Positions 21,816-29,666 of a DNA stretch of 37,680 nt are shown here, piece after piece. Under the pieces are notes generated by a model. That model was not told where the DNA came from, did no database searches, and was given only the letters and a program-made list of their open reading frames with translations. The stretch covers positions 1 through 37,680 of the IMG/VR virus record IMGVR_UViG_3300047678_000829; one strand, given 5' to 3'. Each line of letters starts with the position of its first letter. Positions within the stretch are counted from its first letter, which is position 1. The DNA comes from a virus. A program made the translations under genes and the position numbers.

Positions 21816-23099
21816 ATGAGCAATTTCAAAGGAGTAGAGATTGTGAAAGGAGTGGTTGGGCCTGATGCTAATGGCCCGGCTACTTCTGTTTCTGCAATCC
21901 TTGCTACCGGCGTAGCAATAGCTGACAAGTTGGTCTTAGGAACCACCTATGTCATCACCAGTCTCAAGCAGGCTGAAGAAGTGCTTGGTATTACCGCTGC
22001 TTATGATACCGCCAATGACCTGGTACTGCATGAGCATATTGCGGATTTCTATTCCAGGCCAAAGAATGCCAATGTTCCACTTCACATCATGGTCGTTGCA
22101 GTAGATGATAAAACACCGGTGGAACTAATCGAGGACACCGGCGAACTCTATGCTAAGAAACTGATCAAAGCCGGAGGTGGCCAGATTAAGCAATTCGCCC
22201 TCGCCTACAATGTTGCGGATGATTATACTGAGACTCTCCTGGATGGATTGAATGCAGAGATTAAAGCTGCAATACCCAAAGCGCAAGAGCTTTACAATTG
22301 GGCTTATTCAACCGATCGGCCATGCCAGATCTTCCTGGAAGGAAGAGGGATCACATCTACAGTATCAGCCCTGCAGAACCTCCGCAATATCGTTTCCGGA
22401 TCTACTGTCCTGGAAGCTCACAAAGTGAGTATCGTAATTGCCCAGGATTGGGACTATGCAGAATCCAGGACAGGGAAGTGCCAGAAATATGCAGGCGTTG
22501 GTAAATTCCTGGGTGTAATTGCTGCAGCTGAAGTAAACCAAAGTGCCGGTGAAGTCAACACATTCGACCTGAGCGATGCAGTAAAAGGAAAATGGCTCAC
22601 AGCTGGCCTGTCCAATCACCTGAAAGTAGATGACCTGGAGATTCATATCAATGATATGACAACGAAAGGTTACATCTATGCTGGTACTTATTCAACCATC
22701 AGTGGATTGCGCTTCAATTCTGATGCTACCTGTACGCCGATTCGTGTCGATGACGATGGCAACATCAATGAGCATACAATCTATTATGGCCGCACAATGG
22801 ATTATGCTGCAATACGTCTGAAAGGTCATTTTATGCAGTATGTAAAGTCCAGGATCATAGTTGATCCCAGTCTCGGCAAACTTCCAACCGCTGTCAGGAA
22901 AGACCTGGAGAATGATTCAAACAGAGTTGTATTCGGCAAAATGATGAGCGAGGGGCTTATCAGCGGCGGTAAAACAACCATAGACCCTGACAGCCCTGTT
23001 ATGCCGCCCGAAAATACCATGAACGTGACTTTTGATATTGTTCCAACTGCAATCCTGGACAATATCAACGGCACAATTTACTTACGCAGAAAAATTTAA
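21816..23099 (+). CDS. Tail sheath protein (DUF2586-like)
   Basis: 427 residues. The N-terminal GVVGPDANGPATSVSAILATGVAI, the central SKIDADK-like ITSLKQAEEVLGI ... FYSRPKNANVPLHIMVVA and the C-terminal RIIVDPSLGKLPTAVRKDLENDSNRVVF follow the DUF2586 sheath proteins of Bacteroidota contractile phages. The sheath surrounds the tube and contracts to drive it through the envelope. The presence of a sheath shows a contractile tail (myovirus morphology). Translation starts 13 nt after a terminator. Confidence 0.85.
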   Translation: MSNFKGVEIVKGVVGPDANGPATSVSAILATGVAIADKLVLGTTYVITSLKQAEEVLGITAAYDTANDLVLHEHIADFYSRPKNANVPLHIMVVAVDDKTPVELIEDTGELYAKKLIKAGGGQIKQFALAYNVADDYTETLLDGLNAEIKAAIPKAQELYNWAYSTDRPCQIFLEGRGITSTVSALQNLRNIVSGSTVLEAHKVSIVIAQDWDYAESRTGKCQKYAGVGKFLGVIAAAEVNQSAGEVNTFDLSDAVKGKWLTAGLSNHLKVDDLEIHINDMTTKGYIYAGTYSTISGLRFNSDATCTPIRVDDDGNINEHTIYYGRTMDYAAIRLKGHFMQYVKSRIIVDPSLGKLPTAVRKDLENDSNRVVFGKMMSEGLISGGKTTIDPDSPVMPPENTMNVTFDIVPTAILDNINGTIYLRRKI

Positions 23100-23102
23100 T
23101 CA

Positions 23103-23531
23103 ATGCCAGGACAAACAACACGCAAAGAATTCGGACCTAATGACGCAACAATGAGCGTATTCGGTAAAGTTGTTGATCGCTTTAAAAAGATTAGCTATGG
23201 CACGAAAGCCGAAGCGACAAAAAACTATTCTGGTAACAATAAGCTCACTTCCTATTCAATGGGAAAAGAAGAAGAAGAATGCACACTTGAGGTTTATGTT
23301 AGCCAGATTATTGAATGGCAAAAAGAAGCGAAAGCCAGGAAGGGAAAAACCAACCTGACTTTACTGGATCCATTACCTATTGCGATGACCTATATCAATG
23401 ATGATAATGATGAGCAGACCGATATCATTACGATCAAGATCCTGAGTAATGGAAGGGAGGTTGCCGGTGGTTCAGAAGGTTTGTCCAGGGAACTGGAAAC
23501 ACTATGCCTGGGCATTGAATACGACGTATAA
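23103..23531 (+). CDS. Tail tube protein
   Basis: 142 residues, starting 3 nt after the sheath stop. Short, beta-rich (EEEECTLEVYVSQII, KTNLTLLDPLPIAMTYINDDN, TDIITIKILSNGREV), the size and position of the inner tube protein in Mu-like phages (gpM). It forms the stacked-ring channel inside the sheath. The match is by position and architecture. Confidence 0.7.
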   Translation: MPGQTTRKEFGPNDATMSVFGKVVDRFKKISYGTKAEATKNYSGNNKLTSYSMGKEEEECTLEVYVSQIIEWQKEAKARKGKTNLTLLDPLPIAMTYINDDNDEQTDIITIKILSNGREVAGGSEGLSRELETLCLGIEYDV

Positions 23532-23558
23532 TTTTAATCACAATAAATCTACTCTAAA

Positions 23559-23897
23559 ATGGAAGAATTGCAATTGCCGGAAGGCGTAACAGAAGAAATG
23601 ATTTCTGAATGGAAAACTAAGTTTAAAAATGTTTCCATCGCTGATCTTACTGATCCTGAAGGAAACGAATACGGTCAGATCATTTTACACGAACCGGGCG
23701 CTTTCATTCTCAACGAATGGGAAAAACACCTGGATCGTAGTCCAAACAAAGCCAGAGAGATCCTGATCAACGGATGCCTGCTTACCAGGAAGGAAGAGTT
23801 TAAGACAATGAACAAAGCAACTCCGGCATATACCGCCTGCTATGACGCTTGTTCACAATTGTTACCAATAGGAAAGGCTTCCGTAAAAAAGCTTTAG
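23559..23897 (+). CDS. Tail assembly chaperone, frame-0 product
   Basis: 112 residues, acidic and helical (WKTKFKNVSIADLTDPEGNEYGQIILHEPGAF). In position (after the tube gene) and size it matches Mu gp41 and lambda gpG, which load the tape measure. The stop at 23895-23897 lies 3 nt after a slippery heptamer (23885-23891), where a fraction of ribosomes would shift by -1 to make a longer protein. Confidence 0.85.
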   Translation: MEELQLPEGVTEEMISEWKTKFKNVSIADLTDPEGNEYGQIILHEPGAFILNEWEKHLDRSPNKAREILINGCLLTRKEEFKTMNKATPAYTACYDACSQLLPIGKASVKKL

Positions 23898-23930
23898 CGG
23901 AAATCATACCCAGTTTGGTATCGATTTCCG
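23885..23930 (+). promoter_or_regulatory. Programmed -1 frameshift signal
   Basis: Slippery heptamer A-AAA-AAG at 23885-23891, in the correct phase relative to codons GTA-AAA-AAG. After 6 nt comes a hairpin: 5' arm 23898-23910 (CGGAAATCATACC), loop 23911-23916, 3' arm GGTAT (23917-23921), bulged C, GATTTCCG (23923-23930), i.e. 13 bp with one bulge. A purine-rich GGAAAGG about 8 nt upstream could act as an internal SD. This is the same heptamer as in E. coli dnaX. Confidence 0.92.
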
Positions 23931-24148
23931 ATGATGAATTTTTCTCTTGCGATGATGAGGATTATATAGATACAGCTGAGAATGATATTTCATTAGGTAT
24001 AATTCTTTTTCAACACAACGCATTGCTATCAGCTTACATGCACATCCCATTCCCGGAACAATTGGAATGGGATGTTTGGCTAGAAAAAGCAAAACAGTTT
24101 CATTGGATGCAAAAAAAGGGAATACTGCCAGTAAAAATTAATTTCTAA
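23891..24148 (+). CDS. Tail assembly chaperone, -1 frame extension
   Basis: 85 codons read only after a -1 frameshift; no plausible start of its own (the frame's first start-like codon upstream is TTG 23849, within the chaperone). Sequence ALAEIIPSLVSISDDEFF ... IPFPEQLEWDVWLEKAKQFHWMQKKG. The fusion would be 111 + 85 = 196 residues, analogous to lambda gpGT. Its stop is 1 nt before the next gene. Confidence 0.85.
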   Translation, partial: ALAEIIPSLVSISDDEFFSCDDEDYIDTAENDISLGIILFQHNALLSAYMHIPFPEQLEWDVWLEKAKQFHWMQKKGILPVKINF

Positions 24149-24149
24149 G

Positions 24150-24767
24150 ATGCCTAAACAAATAGATCTCGGCGGAAGGTTCGGTAATGCTTTCGGATTT
24201 GTAGGGAGCAACATCGGACCAGGCATTGAGACTGGCGCTTTTGAAGAAAGTGATGGTGCTGCAGTCTATGTCGTGGATGGCCGAAGTAGTTATGAAAACT
24301 TTACCCTGGTGCGCAACGATGGCTTGAAGCTGCAGTTCTCTTACAATGGCTTGATCAGTTCTGATATCAATGTTTTCGCACCACCGGCGCTCGTCACATT
24401 TGATCACTCTAAAAGGATCGGTCAAACCATAGTCAGTAGCAATGATGACCAGGGCAATGAGGTTGAATATGGAGAAGTGGTAGAACTGTACGGAAGTGAA
24501 CCGGTGGCAGTAACCATACAGGGTATTCTTGTAGATATGGAAAAGCATGAATACCCATCGGGCAAAGTGAGACAGCTGATCGACCTGTTTCATTATAAAG
24601 GACCCTGGGATGTGGAGGGGCAGATTTGGAGAGATCACCGCATACAGACCGTTTACTTCACCAAATTGACAGATGGTCCGGTTCAGGGCTTTATGGACAC
24701 CTGGCAATTTACTCTGCAGGGAAACTCAATGAAACCGGTTGAATACTTTTTAAAAGCAAATCAATGA
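24150..24767 (+). CDS. DUF6046-like baseplate/tail protein
   Basis: 205 residues. The beta-rich sequence with NEVEYGEVVELYGSEPVAVTIQGILVDMEKHEYPSGKVRQLIDLF is like DUF6046 tail proteins of Bacteroidota Mu-like phages, which occupy the place of the LysM/gpN-type baseplate adaptors. It starts 1 nt after the chaperone extension. Its stop overlaps the hub start as ATGA (24764-24767). Confidence 0.7.
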   Translation: MPKQIDLGGRFGNAFGFVGSNIGPGIETGAFEESDGAAVYVVDGRSSYENFTLVRNDGLKLQFSYNGLISSDINVFAPPALVTFDHSKRIGQTIVSSNDDQGNEVEYGEVVELYGSEPVAVTIQGILVDMEKHEYPSGKVRQLIDLFHYKGPWDVEGQIWRDHRIQTVYFTKLTDGPVQGFMDTWQFTLQGNSMKPVEYFLKANQ

Positions 24768-25756
24768 TCTTTTTAACTACAATACTAAGCCTGATGAGCT
24801 ACATGATAATGAACGCCCGTGTTACCGTTGGCGATCTTGAGTTTACGGCCATTAACAGCTTTTCAATAAAAGAGAATGTCAATGAGACCAGTGACCAGGC
24901 AACTGTTACGCTGGCCAGGAACTATAAGGAACTTGCTGGCCACCCGATCCTGAAACATATAAGGTCCGGCCAACCGATACTCATCGAGGCGGGATACAAT
25001 GGCCAGTACAATACCGAGTTCTCAGGATACATAAAGCCAGGTGTAAGTGCATCAGATTTCCCCGTTGTCCTGGAATGTGACGAATTATATCCTTTAAGGC
25101 AAACAAACCATGTCCTTTCTTACAAGTCAATTACGCTGAAGGAACTGTTGCACAAGATTGCGCCAGGTTACACTATTGAAGCCATTGATGTGAAACTGGG
25201 AAAGGTAGCATTCAACAACCGGAGCAGCTTTCAAATTCTAAACGATATAAAAAAGGATTTCGGGTTTTTCAGTCGCATCAATGGAAATATTCTCCACGTT
25301 GGATATGCTTTTGATTTTAAGCCCTCATTCACAAAACAGCATGATTTTATTGTAGGTAAAAATGTGAAGGACCTGAGTAGTTTAAAATTCCTTACACAGC
25401 AGGACTTTAATACCAGAGTAGAAATAGCTGTAAGTACTACCAGTGGGAAAAAGAAAATATACAAGTTCGGTAGTAACGATTCTGATGCTGCAGTAAAGAA
25501 ATACAGTGCTGGCTTTATGGACACAAAGGCTGCGCAAAATAAGGCTGAATCAATTTATCACCAGTACACCTATGATGGTTACAGGGGAAATATTGTAGGC
25601 TTTGGCTTTCCGCTTGTTCATGCCGGTGACAGTATCAGGATCATTGACCAGGTACATCCTGAAAGAGATGCCACATTGCTCGTTGAAAAGATGGATCTGG
25701 AGTATGATGAATCCTATATCCAGCGGACTTGTTCAATCAGTTATAAAGTAGCTTAA
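24764..25756 (+). CDS. Baseplate hub protein (gpD / late control D-like)
   Basis: 330 residues. The early segment (VGDLEFTAINSFSIKENVNETSDQATVTLARNY) and the AGYNGQYNTEFSGYI, GFFSRINGNILHV, KNVKDLSSLKFLTQQDFNTRVEI and GDSIRI pieces form the gp27-like trimer hub of contractile tails. The first 15 residues (MIFLTTILSLMSYMI) are hydrophobic and lie before MNARVTVGD; the true start may be the ATG at 24809, although the overlap with the upstream stop favours 24764. Confidence 0.8.
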   Translation: MIFLTTILSLMSYMIMNARVTVGDLEFTAINSFSIKENVNETSDQATVTLARNYKELAGHPILKHIRSGQPILIEAGYNGQYNTEFSGYIKPGVSASDFPVVLECDELYPLRQTNHVLSYKSITLKELLHKIAPGYTIEAIDVKLGKVAFNNRSSFQILNDIKKDFGFFSRINGNILHVGYAFDFKPSFTKQHDFIVGKNVKDLSSLKFLTQQDFNTRVEIAVSTTSGKKKIYKFGSNDSDAAVKKYSAGFMDTKAAQNKAESIYHQYTYDGYRGNIVGFGFPLVHAGDSIRIIDQVHPERDATLLVEKMDLEYDESYIQRTCSISYKVA

Positions 25757-25757
25757 A

Positions 25758-26249
25758 ATGGGTGTTGAAGAAGGTTTGCTGCAATTATTCCGGGCGTTTC
25801 TCAATGAGCATGCTATCAAGAGCCACGTAATCGGTACTGCAGTGAATGTCGGAGATGAATACTGCGATGTGGAACGGGAAGGTGAGACTACTATTTACAG
25901 TGTCGTTTTCCATGCTATTGAGGATAGCGTTTCAAACAAGATCATTATAAAGCCAAAGGAAGGAAGTATGGTGATCTGTGGATTCCTGGAGAGTAATAAT
26001 GCAGCTGAGCAAACCACGGCCTTTATTGAACAGTGTAGCGAGATCGGTGAGGTGTTGATGCAGATCGGAAATAAAAAGTATCAGTTGAAAAGCGATGGCC
26101 ATCTGATCGCAGCTGGATCGGTTTCTCTTCTGGATGTTTTAACTCATCTGTACAATTCAATTAAAGTGATCAGTGTTCTATACGGCAACAATCCCGACTT
26201 CGGAGAACTTGCCCAGGCTAAATTAAAAATGGACCAAATTTTAAAGTAA
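25758..26249 (+). CDS. Baseplate spike / gpV-like OB-fold protein
   Basis: 163 residues. An OB-like region (GTAVNVGDEYCDVEREGETTIYSVVFH) is followed by the 'PKEGSMVICGFLESNNAAEQ' stretch typical of gpV/gp45 spike proteins, then a helical end. It would form the trimeric spike docked on the hub. Starts 1 nt after the hub stop; its TAA overlaps the next ATG (TAATG). Confidence 0.7.
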   Translation: MGVEEGLLQLFRAFLNEHAIKSHVIGTAVNVGDEYCDVEREGETTIYSVVFHAIEDSVSNKIIIKPKEGSMVICGFLESNNAAEQTTAFIEQCSEIGEVLMQIGNKKYQLKSDGHLIAAGSVSLLDVLTHLYNSIKVISVLYGNNPDFGELAQAKLKMDQILK

Positions 26250-26503
26250 TGCTCAACTCAAATGTTTTAGGTCAGGCGCTGCATGATGCCAGGGAACAGT
26301 TCAATAACAAAAGCTGGGAGGAATTGCTCCAGCTGTACGGATCACCTGAAGGAATAAGGCTAGCTGCGGCAAAAGCAGACGCTGCTGCCAACATTACACA
26401 CTTCAAAACTGATGGCGTGTTGAATGTACCTGGTGCGGGCCTGATAAGTTCAACACCAGGTAATCCAGTTACCGGTACATCAGTAACAGGAAAAATTCAA
26501 TAA
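26249..26503 (+). CDS. Hypothetical small tail protein
   Basis: 84 residues. Not recognised. Helical N-terminal half; the C-terminal 25 residues are rich in Gly/Ser/Thr (VPGAGLISSTPGNPVTGTSVTGKIQ) and may be extended. Start and stop both use TAATG overlaps, so it is translated with the spike and wedge genes. Confidence 0.6.
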   Translation: MLNSNVLGQALHDAREQFNNKSWEELLQLYGSPEGIRLAAAKADAAANITHFKTDGVLNVPGAGLISSTPGNPVTGTSVTGKIQ

Positions 26504-26799
26504 TGCCAACAGACAGGACCGACATATTACTTGATGAGAATTACGATCTCTTGGAAGATGGCAATCAATGGGCAGAGGGACCAGCTGATCAGCAGCATGT
26601 AGAACTACTGCTGTTAACTGATAAAGGAGAGGCCCGCCAATTCCCGTTTTTCGGATTTGGTATCGAGCGAAGGCTAAGGCAACGATACAATGCGCAAAGT
26701 TTCCTCCGGGGGATGGAAGTAGAGTTGGAGAATGACGGTTATACAAACCCGGAAATTACCCTGGGTAAAACAATAAAAGACTTTTCAATTATAGTTTAA
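26503..26799 (+). CDS. Baseplate wedge protein (gp25/W-like)
   Basis: 98 residues. The pattern TDILLDENYDLLEDGNQWAEGPADQQHVELLLLTDKGEARQFPFFG is the GPW/gp25-type baseplate wedge domain ('D-I-x-L-D ... Q-x-v-x-x-x-L-x-x-x-x-G-E'), comparable with Mu gp46. It connects hub and wedge. Confidence 0.72.
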   Translation: MPTDRTDILLDENYDLLEDGNQWAEGPADQQHVELLLLTDKGEARQFPFFGFGIERRLRQRYNAQSFLRGMEVELENDGYTNPEITLGKTIKDFSIIV

Positions 26800-26808
26800 A
26801 CACAATTT

Positions 26809-27378
26809 ATGAAAACATCGATCGCCTTTGGTTCTCTCCTGATGACGGTATTCGGATTGACTTTTACTGTCACTCCTATGACGCTGGTGCATCTCCTGGT
26901 AGCAGTAGTATTCTTTATGTTCCTTGACCTAGGCACCGGCATTGCTAAAGCCAAAGTAATGAAAGAAGCCAGGACAAGTGAAGGATACCGGCGTACTGTA
27001 AAGAAGTTGTCGCAGTACCTGGCTGCAGTTGTGCTTTCATTTGCCTTAAAGTACCTGGTCTATGTTGTAGTGAAGGACCCTTCCGCTGACATGACTTTAT
27101 CTTACCTGTGTGCGTGTGTACTACTATTCATTATCCTTATTGAAGTAACATCTATCTGCGAAAACACATACGCTATCGACCCCAAAAGTAAACTCTCCAG
27201 GTTTCTGATCAAGCCACTCCTTATCGTTCTCAAGTTTGGCATGGAAAAGAACCCCCTGATCAAAGAAGCGGAGAAATTAACTAACGAAAACAATACTCTG
27301 AGTAGAATAAGCCACGAGGGATACCTGATCAAAGAAGCGGAGAAATTAACTAACGAAAACAATACTCCTGAAAAATGA
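26809..27378 (+). CDS. Phage holin with duplicated C-terminal tail
   Basis: 189 residues. The PF05105-type holin core (LLVAVVFFMFLDLGTGIAKAKVMKEARTSEGYRRTVKKLSQYLA) has the conserved D-x-G-T-G-I-x-K-A and the following RRTVKK; membrane segments are about 24-45, 70-88 and 98-116. It would open the membrane for the endolysin at 911-1573. The C-terminus is unusual: LIKEAEKLTNENNT (150-163) is repeated at 173-186, with LSRISHEGY between. Confidence 0.85.
   Translation: MKTSIAFGSLLMTVFGLTFTVTPMTLVHLLVAVVFFMFLDLGTGIAKAKVMKEARTSEGYRRTVKKLSQYLAAVVLSFALKYLVYVVVKDPSADMTLSYLCACVLLFIILIEVTSICENTYAIDPKSKLSRFLIKPLLIVLKFGMEKNPLIKEAEKLTNENNTLSRISHEGYLIKEAEKLTNENNTPEK
27256..27366 (+). repeat. 42-bp direct repeats flanking a 27-bp SRISHE insert
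   Basis: Two identical 42-bp copies (27256-27297 and 27325-27366) flank 27 bp (27298-27324) beginning CTGAGTAGAATAAGCC. The insert is in frame and its first 22 bp recur at 34352-34373, with a near copy at 33451-33469. Confidence 0.9.
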
Positions 27379-28046
27379 AAAAAATATCACCAACAACCTG
27401 GTGGGCCATTGGGCTGATCCTCTCCCTGGTCCTGATCCTGTCCGGATGCTCGAGCATGAGCAAATCAAGGTCATCATCTTCCTCCAGTAAATTCAACCAG
27501 GATTCGTTAAACATCAAAGCAGGGCAGGTAAAAAAAGAGAATGAAAATAGTTCCCACGACTTGGTAGATACCACAAAAACCTCCAGCAACGTCAATGAGC
27601 ATGAGAAACAGAAAGAGACAGAGACAGAAACGGAAACAAAGGAATTCGGAACTATAGCAGTAGACAGCGGTGTTAAATTGATCCTGCCTGCAGATATTTC
27701 GGCCTTGTATCCTACAGTAAATGACGACGTGAATTCAAAACGGAAAATAGTAGTCCCCAGGAATACAAGCAGCAGGAATAAGACCACTGAAAAAGAGCAA
27801 AGCAAGTCAACCGACCAGCAGGAGAAAAAGGGTTTGTCCGATCGCCTGGATACGCAGAAGAGTAAAAGCGACTCAGCTGGCCTGAATATGACAGGTACCA
27901 ATAAGCAGATGGACGAAAGCCAAAGCGAAGAGTCAAGTAAAACCCGGATCACTTTTCACTGGTGGTGGCTACTGTTGCTTTTGCTGCTTTTGTTCCTCTT
28001 TCCTAAAGTAAGGCAATTCTTTAAAAAAATCTGGTTACGAATATGA
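27375..28046 (+). CDS. One-piece spanin-like lipoprotein
   Basis: 223 residues. N-terminal lipoprotein signal with lipobox LSGC (Cys25). A long polar, Ser/Lys/Glu-rich middle (with an ETETETET stretch) ends in a C-terminal transmembrane segment at about 195-209 (WWWLLLLLLLLFLF) and a basic tail (KKIWLRI). Lipid anchor at one end and inner-membrane anchor at the other is the topology of unimolecular spanins, which fuse the outer and inner membranes in lysis. It overlaps the holin by 4 nt (ATGA), so it is in the lysis cassette. No sequence relation to known spanins is claimed. Confidence 0.75.
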   Translation: MKKISPTTWWAIGLILSLVLILSGCSSMSKSRSSSSSSKFNQDSLNIKAGQVKKENENSSHDLVDTTKTSSNVNEHEKQKETETETETKEFGTIAVDSGVKLILPADISALYPTVNDDVNSKRKIVVPRNTSSRNKTTEKEQSKSTDQQEKKGLSDRLDTQKSKSDSAGLNMTGTNKQMDESQSEESSKTRITFHWWWLLLLLLLLFLFPKVRQFFKKIWLRI

Positions 28047-28324
28047 CTGTAGTTCAACAGGGGCAGAACATGATGGATATCGCAATACAGCATTGCGGAG
28101 ATGCCAGGTCATTATTTGACCTGGCTGTTCTCAATGATCTATCAGCCACTGATGAGGTTGCGCCAGGTACGGACCTAAAAATACCAACACCGGCACAACC
28201 AGGAATAGTTGCTTATTTCCAAAACGGTGGCTATGTACCTGCAACAAATAATGACGCAAACATTTTCTCCAATAAGGAAGGCATCGGTTTCTGGATTATT
28301 GGTGTAGACTTTAAGGTTTCATAA
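28043..28324 (+). CDS. LysM-like tail protein
   Basis: 93 residues. VVQQGQNMMDIAIQHCGDARSLFDLAVLNDLSATDEVAPGTDLKIP is a LysM-type motif ('v-x-x-G-q/d-s-l-x-d-I-A ... N-x-L ... d-x-x-x-P-G-x-x-L-x-I-P'), as in gpX-like tail proteins that grip the tube or bind peptidoglycan. Overlaps the spanin gene by 4 nt and the next gene by 1 nt. Confidence 0.75.
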   Translation: MTVVQQGQNMMDIAIQHCGDARSLFDLAVLNDLSATDEVAPGTDLKIPTPAQPGIVAYFQNGGYVPATNNDANIFSNKEGIGFWIIGVDFKVS

Positions 28325-29181
28325 TGGCAAGATCAATAGAAGATATATCGATTCAAATTATCGGGCAGCTCAGCGCCAAGGGGATAATTGTTGATCTCAC
28401 TCCGAGTATGACCAATATTCGGCTTATGTGGGTCTATGCGATCGCTTTTTGCATCAACTTCCATGAAAGAATCTTCGACCAGTTCAAATTAGATGTTGAA
28501 AGTAAGCTGAGGGAATTAAAGCCACATACGCCTCGGTGGTATGCAAAAACTGCGTTGGACTTCCAATATGGTTTTCCGCTTATCCCTGAAACGCATCTCT
28601 TTGACAATACAGGCAGAACAGATCAGGAGATACTGGAGAGTAAAGTAGTAAAGTACTCTGCAGTAGTTGAGCAAGTAAATCAATATGGCCGCACCCGTTT
28701 AAGAATGAAGCTGGCTGGAGAGGTTAATGGAGATTTAGGGCAACTCGGCGATGCTGTAATGGATGCAATCAGGCCATATTTCAATGAGCATGCAAAGGAT
28801 GCCGGTGTTCCTATGACCATTGAATCCTTACCGCCCGATGGCCTAAAACAAAAGTGGAGGATCTTCTATGATCCTCTTCTGCTCGATGTGAATGGTAACC
28901 GGCTGGATGGTTCGGCAAATGACGTAGGAAGGAAAGCAATAAAAGACTATTTGAAGGTAGTAATCTTCAATGGTCTTTATGCCCGGCAATTGCATACAGA
29001 GTATGTAAAAGCCACTGAAGGTGTGAAACTATGCAGCATAGACGAATGCCTGGCACAGTATGGCCTGCAACCATACGCCGCTGTTGATATTGAGTATCTG
29101 CCTGATGGTGGATATATGCGTTTCTTGGATGACAGCGATTTAGAAATACAATACATACCACACAGCGATGCCTTACAATAG
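28324..29181 (+). CDS. Baseplate J-like protein
   Basis: 285 residues. Position (between LysM and tail protein I-like genes), length and SIEDISIQIIGQLSAKGI...LTPSMTNIRLMWVYAIAFCINFHERIFDQF suggest the gpJ-type baseplate wedge protein of Bacteroidota Mu-like phages. The helical N-terminal part is followed by a beta-rich, tail-typical DPLLLDVNGNRLDGS region and a YLPDGGYMRFL end. Overlaps the next gene by 14 nt. Confidence 0.65.
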   Translation: MARSIEDISIQIIGQLSAKGIIVDLTPSMTNIRLMWVYAIAFCINFHERIFDQFKLDVESKLRELKPHTPRWYAKTALDFQYGFPLIPETHLFDNTGRTDQEILESKVVKYSAVVEQVNQYGRTRLRMKLAGEVNGDLGQLGDAVMDAIRPYFNEHAKDAGVPMTIESLPPDGLKQKWRIFYDPLLLDVNGNRLDGSANDVGRKAIKDYLKVVIFNGLYARQLHTEYVKATEGVKLCSIDECLAQYGLQPYAAVDIEYLPDGGYMRFLDDSDLEIQYIPHSDALQ

Positions 29182-29665
29182 GAAAATATTTACAGTGGAT
29201 TGGGAGAAGATGATCAGGTGGCTGATCAACTATCGGCTCCGTAAGCCCAGGCAAATAGCCTGGCTTAATAGTTTACTGTATCCATTGACCTACTTATACA
29301 ACCTATTTCTTGCCTTCAGAAAATCTGTTGTTTACAGGCTGAATATTACTCCACAGGTCTGTTACCTGGAGAAAGCACTAAATGACAGATATGATATCGT
29401 TCTGCGCCGCATCAGGATAGTTGATGGTAAGGAAATGAATCCTATACCGCTGTTTCAAAAGGTTGAGAACAAGAAACAGGTATTATTTACAAAAGGTGAA
29501 GACATTCCACTGGTCCTTTATACAAAGGAAGAAACAGCACAGTATGGCGTTGACTTCATTATTCTCATGCCTTTGTTTCTTCCATTCGACTACAATGAAC
29601 TCAGGGCATTTATGGAAACAATTTCAAAACTAACAACCCGGACTTACCGGGTACAATTCGTTTAA
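29168..29665 (+). CDS. Tail protein I-like baseplate protein
   Basis: 165 residues. Begins MPYNRKIFTVDWEKMIRWLINYRLRKPRQIAWLNSLL, a basic tryptophan-rich stretch, then LYPLTYLYNLFLAFRKSVVYRLNITPQVCYLEKALNDRYD, the common beginning of tail protein I/gp48-type proteins of Bacteroidota phages, which hold tail fibres to the baseplate. The 14-nt overlap with gpJ implies joint translation. Confidence 0.6.
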   Translation: MPYNRKIFTVDWEKMIRWLINYRLRKPRQIAWLNSLLYPLTYLYNLFLAFRKSVVYRLNITPQVCYLEKALNDRYDIVLRRIRIVDGKEMNPIPLFQKVENKKQVLFTKGEDIPLVLYTKEETAQYGVDFIILMPLFLPFDYNELRAFMETISKLTTRTYRVQFV

Positions 29666-29666
29666 T

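Noticed and set aside
27350-27952. Long leftward open frame across the spanin gene
   Set aside because: Antisense to a gene with lipobox, transmembrane segment and overlaps on both sides; arises from its low-complexity composition.
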